Assembly: GCA_002839095.1 (NCBI GenBank)
Contig: PGXL01000006.1
Location: forward strand, 1-64,000
Length of the DNA: 64,000 nt
Direction of reading: 5' to 3'
Source: Tenericutes bacterium HGW-Tenericutes-2
Lineage (GTDB): Bacteria; Bacillota_I; Bacilli_A; Acholeplasmatales; Acholeplasmataceae
Below the pieces are notes generated by a model. It had not been told where the DNA came from. It worked only from the letters and a program-made list of their open reading frames with translations, and searched no databases. Numbering within the stretch: position 1 is the first letter of the stretch; every line of letters starts with the position of its first letter. Both the position numbers and the translations under genes were made by a program. This document shows positions 60,493 through 64,000 of this stretch, in pieces.

Positions 60493-61626
60493 ATGAACTT
60501 AGAATTAAGACGAAAAGAAATCGAATCAAGATTGACTGAAATCAGAGGTCTTGTCGATAATGAAACAGACATTGCTAAACTTGAAACGCTAGAAAATGAA
60601 ACCAGTGAACTTCAAGAAGAACGTACAATGATTGATAAGAAAATGGCAATTGCTACGAAAGCAGAAATCAAACCAATCATCATTGATAATCGTAATCAAA
60701 TGGATAAAGAAAAACTAGAAAAACGCGCAGCAAGCTTACGTGAGAATCGAGTGATTCAAGTATCAAGTGAAGAGATCTTATTACCTGAACATACAGCTTC
60801 TGGATTGGCACCAGTTCCATTTGCTCAAGTATCAACACTTGTGGACCGCGTTAATGTGATTAACTTAAATGGTGGTGAAACCTATAAGAAGTCATTTGTT
60901 AAAAGTAATGGAACAGCAGGCACTACGCTTGAAGGTCAACCTTATAGTGAAACTGAACCAGCTTTTGGATATTTAACGATTTCAAAAGTTAAGATTACTG
61001 CTTACACAGAAATCACAGAAGAACTAGAAAAACTTCCTGCTATTCCTTATCAAGCTGAAGTATTGAGAAATATCAACATTTCACTTAAGAAGAAGATCAG
61101 CGAACAAATCTTACGTGGGGCTGGAACAACCAACACATTCACTGGAATCTTCAGTGATGCAGCAGTGGCACTTGCAGATAAAGCAGCACTTGAAATTGAA
61201 GCAATCACTGATCAAACACTTGATGATATTGTCTTTGCCTATGGTGGGGATGAAGAAATCGAAGGTGGTGCAGTTCTTATTTTGAATAAGAATGACTTAC
61301 GTGCATTTGCAGGACTTAAGACTCAAGAAGGTCGAAAAGTACATACAATCGATTATGTCAATAAAACCATTGATGGTATTCCATATATCATTAATTCGCA
61401 TTGTAAAGCTATTTCAGATAGTAATACAGTTGCTGGTGAATATGGTATTGCTTATGGGGCGCTTAAGAACTATGAAGTGCCAGTGTTCTCACCAGTTGAA
61501 ATTGGTAAGTCTACTGATTACAAATTTAAAGATGGAATCATCAGCTACAAGGCATCAGTATTTACAGGTGGTAACGTAGTTGGGTATAACGGATTCCTTC
61601 GCATTAAAAAGAAAGCTGCAGCCTAA
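60493..61626 (+). CDS. Major capsid protein (HK97 fold)
   Basis: 377 residues behind AAAAGGAG. The N-terminal ~75 residues are a coiled-coil delta/scaffold domain (ESRLTEIRGLVDNETDIAKLETLENETSELQEE). The main domain follows with AEVLRNINISLKKKISEQILRG, GGAVLILNKNDLRAFAGL and PVFSPVEIGKSTDYKFKDG. Protease gene upstream agrees with delta-domain removal. Confidence 0.93.
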   Translation: MNLELRRKEIESRLTEIRGLVDNETDIAKLETLENETSELQEERTMIDKKMAIATKAEIKPIIIDNRNQMDKEKLEKRAASLRENRVIQVSSEEILLPEHTASGLAPVPFAQVSTLVDRVNVINLNGGETYKKSFVKSNGTAGTTLEGQPYSETEPAFGYLTISKVKITAYTEITEELEKLPAIPYQAEVLRNINISLKKKISEQILRGAGTTNTFTGIFSDAAVALADKAALEIEAITDQTLDDIVFAYGGDEEIEGGAVLILNKNDLRAFAGLKTQEGRKVHTIDYVNKTIDGIPYIINSHCKAISDSNTVAGEYGIAYGALKNYEVPVFSPVEIGKSTDYKFKDGIISYKASVFTGGNVVGYNGFLRIKKKAAA

Positions 61627-61666
61627 TAGCTAAAGCTTATTGATTGAATAAGAAAGGATTGATCTC

Positions 61667-61963
61667 ATGGCGATACTAGACATTGTAAAAAAAGCACTAC
61701 TCATACCACTATCAGAAACGTATGCTGATGACGAGCTCTCTACTCATATTAGTAGTTGCAAATCATACTTAATGAGCTGTGGGATCGATCCTTCTTACAT
61801 CAATGACGAATCAAATCCAATGGTGAGTACATTAATCATTATTTATGTTAAGACTTTCTTTGGATTTAAGAATGATGGTAGTGCAAAAGAACTACCTAAG
61901 ACTTTTGATATGTTAGTCGGTCAAATTGCACTGACAAAAGGAGTAGAAGAGAATGTTTCCTAA
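61667..61963 (+). CDS. Head-tail connector (gp6-like)
   Basis: 98 residues. ILDIVKKALLIPLSETYADDELSTHISSCKSYL fits HK97 gp6/adaptor proteins that form a ring below the portal. Overlaps the next gene by 11 bases. Confidence 0.75.
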   Translation: MAILDIVKKALLIPLSETYADDELSTHISSCKSYLMSCGIDPSYINDESNPMVSTLIIIYVKTFFGFKNDGSAKELPKTFDMLVGQIALTKGVEENVS

Positions 61964-62288
61964 TTCACCAAATGTCAAATTGAACTTACTAACTCTTGTT
62001 TTGGTGCAAAATTCTATTGGATCCTCAATTTACCAACTTCAACACTCGAAGGAAGTTATAGGCATTAACTTTAGCATCACATCTAACGAATACTATGAAA
62101 GTAAAAGATCAGACATAAAGATTGATCTAGCACTTAAAATTCAAAGTTTTTTATATGATAACAGCAAGTATGCAGAAATTGATGATGACATTTACAAGAT
62201 TGAACGAACCTATCAAATAGGACAGTTCATTGAGCTCTATCTAAGCAAAACAAAACTCAGAAAGAGTGATATCATTGATTACGCTTGA
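61953..62288 (+). CDS. Head closure/adaptor protein
   Basis: 111 residues, beta-rich, located where phages encode the head-closure (stopper) protein after gp6. No diagnostic motif, so the call rests on position. Overlaps gp10 by 14 bases. Confidence 0.6.
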   Translation: MFPNSPNVKLNLLTLVLVQNSIGSSIYQLQHSKEVIGINFSITSNEYYESKRSDIKIDLALKIQSFLYDNSKYAEIDDDIYKIERTYQIGQFIELYLSKTKLRKSDIIDYA

Positions 62289-62658
62289 TGAGTTAGGAGT
62301 AGAAATTTCTAACATGGTGGATGACTATGCTCAAGATATTATTATCAAACTTGAAGAAAGACTCGATGAAACAGCTCAGGAGATCGTGAAGTATATCAGA
62401 TCAAATGCACCTAGAAGTGGTGGTTCAAAACCATTTGCTGATTCGTTCATTGCTGAACCTCAAGGTAGTGGAATCAATAAATCAATTGTTATATTCTCTA
62501 ATGAAAAAGGGAAGCTCACACACTTGCTTGAGTTTGGTTTCACACACCGAAGTGGTAAATATGTCGGACCACGACCGTTCATGCGACCTGCCTATGATTT
62601 ACTTACGCCTAAGATGCTAGAAGACATCAAAAGAATTATTGAAAAAGGTGATGATTGA
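62275..62658 (+). CDS. Tail-head connection protein (HK97 gp10 family)
   Basis: 127 residues from TTG 62275 behind AAAGAGTG; a GTG at 62266 is an alternative. Family features: helical start, VKYIRSNAPRSGGSKPFADSF, LLEFGFTHRSGKYVGPRPFMRPA. Confidence 0.85.
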   Translation: MITLDELGVEISNMVDDYAQDIIIKLEERLDETAQEIVKYIRSNAPRSGGSKPFADSFIAEPQGSGINKSIVIFSNEKGKLTHLLEFGFTHRSGKYVGPRPFMRPAYDLLTPKMLEDIKRIIEKGDD

Positions 62659-62993
62659 TGCAAGAAAAGTTAGAAGCTTTATTTGAAACCCTTAACTCTG
62701 TATTACCAGGTAAAGTTTCGTATGGAACAAGAGTAGGGTTAGAAGATGATCCAAACTATATCATTTACCAAGAACTCACTAATAGAACAATCGTTTATGC
62801 TGATGATAAGTCCATAGTTAAAATTGCAACATTTCAAGTAAGTTTGATTACTGAAAAGAAGGATGTATCATTAGAAGAAAGATTAGAATCGTCCCTTTAT
62901 TTTATGGGATATGAATATGAATTATTATCTGAATTCATCAATGAAGATGGTTCAGTCAACAGAGTATACGAAATCAAACAGGAGGTATTTTAA
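62658..62993 (+). CDS. Tail completion (terminator) protein
   Basis: 111 residues from ATG 62658, which overlaps the previous stop, behind AAGGTGA. LPGKVSYGTRVGLEDDPNYIIYQELTNR and the order gp10-this-tube protein fit the tail terminator (DUF3168-like) of siphophages. Confidence 0.65.
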   Translation: MQEKLEALFETLNSVLPGKVSYGTRVGLEDDPNYIIYQELTNRTIVYADDKSIVKIATFQVSLITEKKDVSLEERLESSLYFMGYEYELLSEFINEDGSVNRVYEIKQEVF

Positions 62994-63560
62994 ATGAGTA
63001 ATAAAGTAACATTCGGTTTAACTAATGTGCATTATGCACTCGCAACACAAGCTGCAGATGGTAGTTGGACCTTTGCAACACCTAAAAGATTAGAAGGTGC
63101 TCAGGAGATCACAACAGAAGCTATCGGAGGAACATCACAAGTATATGCAGACGATAAAGTCATCGCCACTTTGGTTTCCAATGCAGGTTCGAATGTGACG
63201 CTTAAGTTTACAGAAATTGATGAAGCATTCAAAAAGGATATCTTTGGTTTCTTAGAAGACACAAATGGGAACCTAGTAGAGATTCTAAATGCTGAAACAA
63301 AAACTTTTGCTTTAGGCTACGAAATTCAAGGCGATATCAAAGCAAGACGTATTTGGTATTACTTATGTACTGCAACACCATCAGGAGATTCAAGCAAATC
63401 AAAAGGTGATTCTATTGAAGCGAATTCAATTGAATTAAGTATTACTGCAAGACCAATTGAGGCTGGAAACAATCTTATTTTAAGAGTTATTGCAGGAGTT
63501 GGAGATTCTAATTACAGTACATTTTTAACAACAGCACCAGCACTACCGACATTTATTTAA
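62994..63560 (+). CDS. Major tail tube protein
   Basis: 188 residues. KVTFGLTNVHYALATQ, EGAQEITTEAIGG and EISLELSITARP-like EANSIELSITARP are usual for siphophage tube proteins (phi13/TP901 type). One base follows the previous stop. Confidence 0.85.
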   Translation: MSNKVTFGLTNVHYALATQAADGSWTFATPKRLEGAQEITTEAIGGTSQVYADDKVIATLVSNAGSNVTLKFTEIDEAFKKDIFGFLEDTNGNLVEILNAETKTFALGYEIQGDIKARRIWYYLCTATPSGDSSKSKGDSIEANSIELSITARPIEAGNNLILRVIAGVGDSNYSTFLTTAPALPTFI

Positions 63561-63570
63561 GGAGTAGATT

Positions 63571-63915
63571 ATGGAAAAAACTCTCAGACTTGGTGATAAA
63601 GATTATCGCTTGCACTCATCACTTTATACTATCATTGATTATCGTAATGTATTCTCAACTGAACTATTTAGTGATATCAAAAAATTAGAGAAATCTAGTG
63701 CGAAAAAAGAAGAAGAACTGTCAACAGTAATAGATACGATCTTTAGGATCATCTATATACTACACCGACCATTCTACAAACAATCTTATAATGATTTCTT
63801 GATGTCACTTGATTTTTCACTATTAAGTAATCAAGATGAACTAGAAAATCTGACGAATGCGATAGGTGAAATGCTCGGGACGTTTCAGAAAAGCACACCC
63901 CCAACCAACAAGTGA
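63571..63915 (+). CDS. Tail assembly chaperone, zero-frame product (gpG-like)
   Basis: 114 residues behind AAGGAG. Helical, positioned between tube protein and, by rule, the tape measure gene. It ends TPPTNK at TGA 63913-63915 just after a C5 tract that would allow a shift into the +1 frame. Confidence 0.75.
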   Translation: MEKTLRLGDKDYRLHSSLYTIIDYRNVFSTELFSDIKKLEKSSAKKEEELSTVIDTIFRIIYILHRPFYKQSYNDFLMSLDFSLLSNQDELENLTNAIGEMLGTFQKSTPPTNK

Positions 63916-64000
63916 AAATAACCAAGAAATAGAAAACGTCACAGCAAACATCATTTTTAACCTAGCTCATTTAGGAATATCAATTGAAGATTCAAAGCAC
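63896..64000 (+). CDS. +1-frame extension of the tail assembly chaperone (gpGT-like), partial
   Basis: The frame one base ahead is open from the C5 tract (63898-63902) to the window end (Q-P-T-S-E-N-N-Q-E-I-E-N, then IIFNLAHLGISIEDSKH). A +1 slip of the Pro codon CCC onto the next CCC would join it to the upstream gene. No ribosome site for independent initiation is seen. Truncated by the window. Confidence 0.6.

Larger units (their letters stand above)
42728..64000 (+). mobile_element. Siphovirus-type prophage, left and central part (continues past window)
   Basis: All genes from 42763 onward lie on the + strand in the order regulation, recombination, replication, DNA methylation, packaging, head, tail. 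The left attachment site, integrase and repressor are not visible; the left edge is placed at the first phage-type gene. Replication genes of Sak4/DUF669/DUF2800 type plus HK97-type morphogenesis indicate a temperate Bacillota-type phage. Confidence 0.85.

Overview
This is an AT-rich bacterial chromosome segment. The core gene order rluB-cmk-rpsA-der-gpsA-hup is that of low-GC Bacillota/Mycoplasmatota. TGA is a true stop (many genes end on it, often as ATGA overlaps with the next start) and tryptophan is TGG. An Acholeplasma-like organism using the standard code is my best inference, but nothing here fixes the genus.

Layout. 1-3.1 kb: the end of a translationally coupled ABC-exporter operon (partial permease, ATPase, secreted GLUG-like protein, second permease). 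3.2-8.8 kb: housekeeping block. 9-22.8 kb: ordinary chromosome with an ankyrin protein, three zinc-ribbon/DUF805 membrane paralogues, a GH17-like glucanase, a CPBP protease, rdgB with a YfcE-type phosphodiesterase and a choline-kinase-like protein, a 997-residue protein resembling GGDEF-EAL but lacking both catalytic motifs, and an OYE-family reductase.

22.8-42.4 kb is an accessory island rich in conflict genes: an EVE-like/DUF3883 putative modified-DNA nuclease next to a Nudix hydrolase; an extra sigma-70 factor; several unknown proteins including one with a PD-(D/E)xK motif; a complete AbiEi/AbiEii toxin-antitoxin operon with two 39-bp inverted-repeat operators; a restriction-modification operon (XRE regulator, 'VFTPSW' subunit, and a 1357-residue GIY-YIG-like/helicase/NPPY-methyltransferase fusion); and, convergent to it, a three-gene ABC-3C (DUF2326) system. 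Between these modules lie related noncoding elements with arrays of about 20-bp direct repeats (TTTACACGATT and GGTGCCAA/GGTGCTAA) plus a conserved hairpin. These fit no gene I can see and are the most unusual feature of the island.

42.7-64 kb is the left and central part of a siphovirus-type prophage with HK97-fold head: sigma-like regulator, DUF2800 nuclease, Sak4-like ATPase, DUF669, SF2 helicase, PrimPol-like primase/helicase, RusA, DUF1492, a ParB-methyltransferase fusion, a phage-borne metK, HNH, a likely P-loop moron, a GC-rich candidate cos region, terminases, portal, protease, capsid, connectors, tail tube protein and a tail-assembly chaperone that probably undergoes +1 frameshifting at a C5 tract. 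The prophage continues beyond the window; no integrase, lysogeny repressor, tape measure, tail fibre or lysis gene is visible.

No tRNA, rRNA, CRISPR array or transposase gene was recognised.
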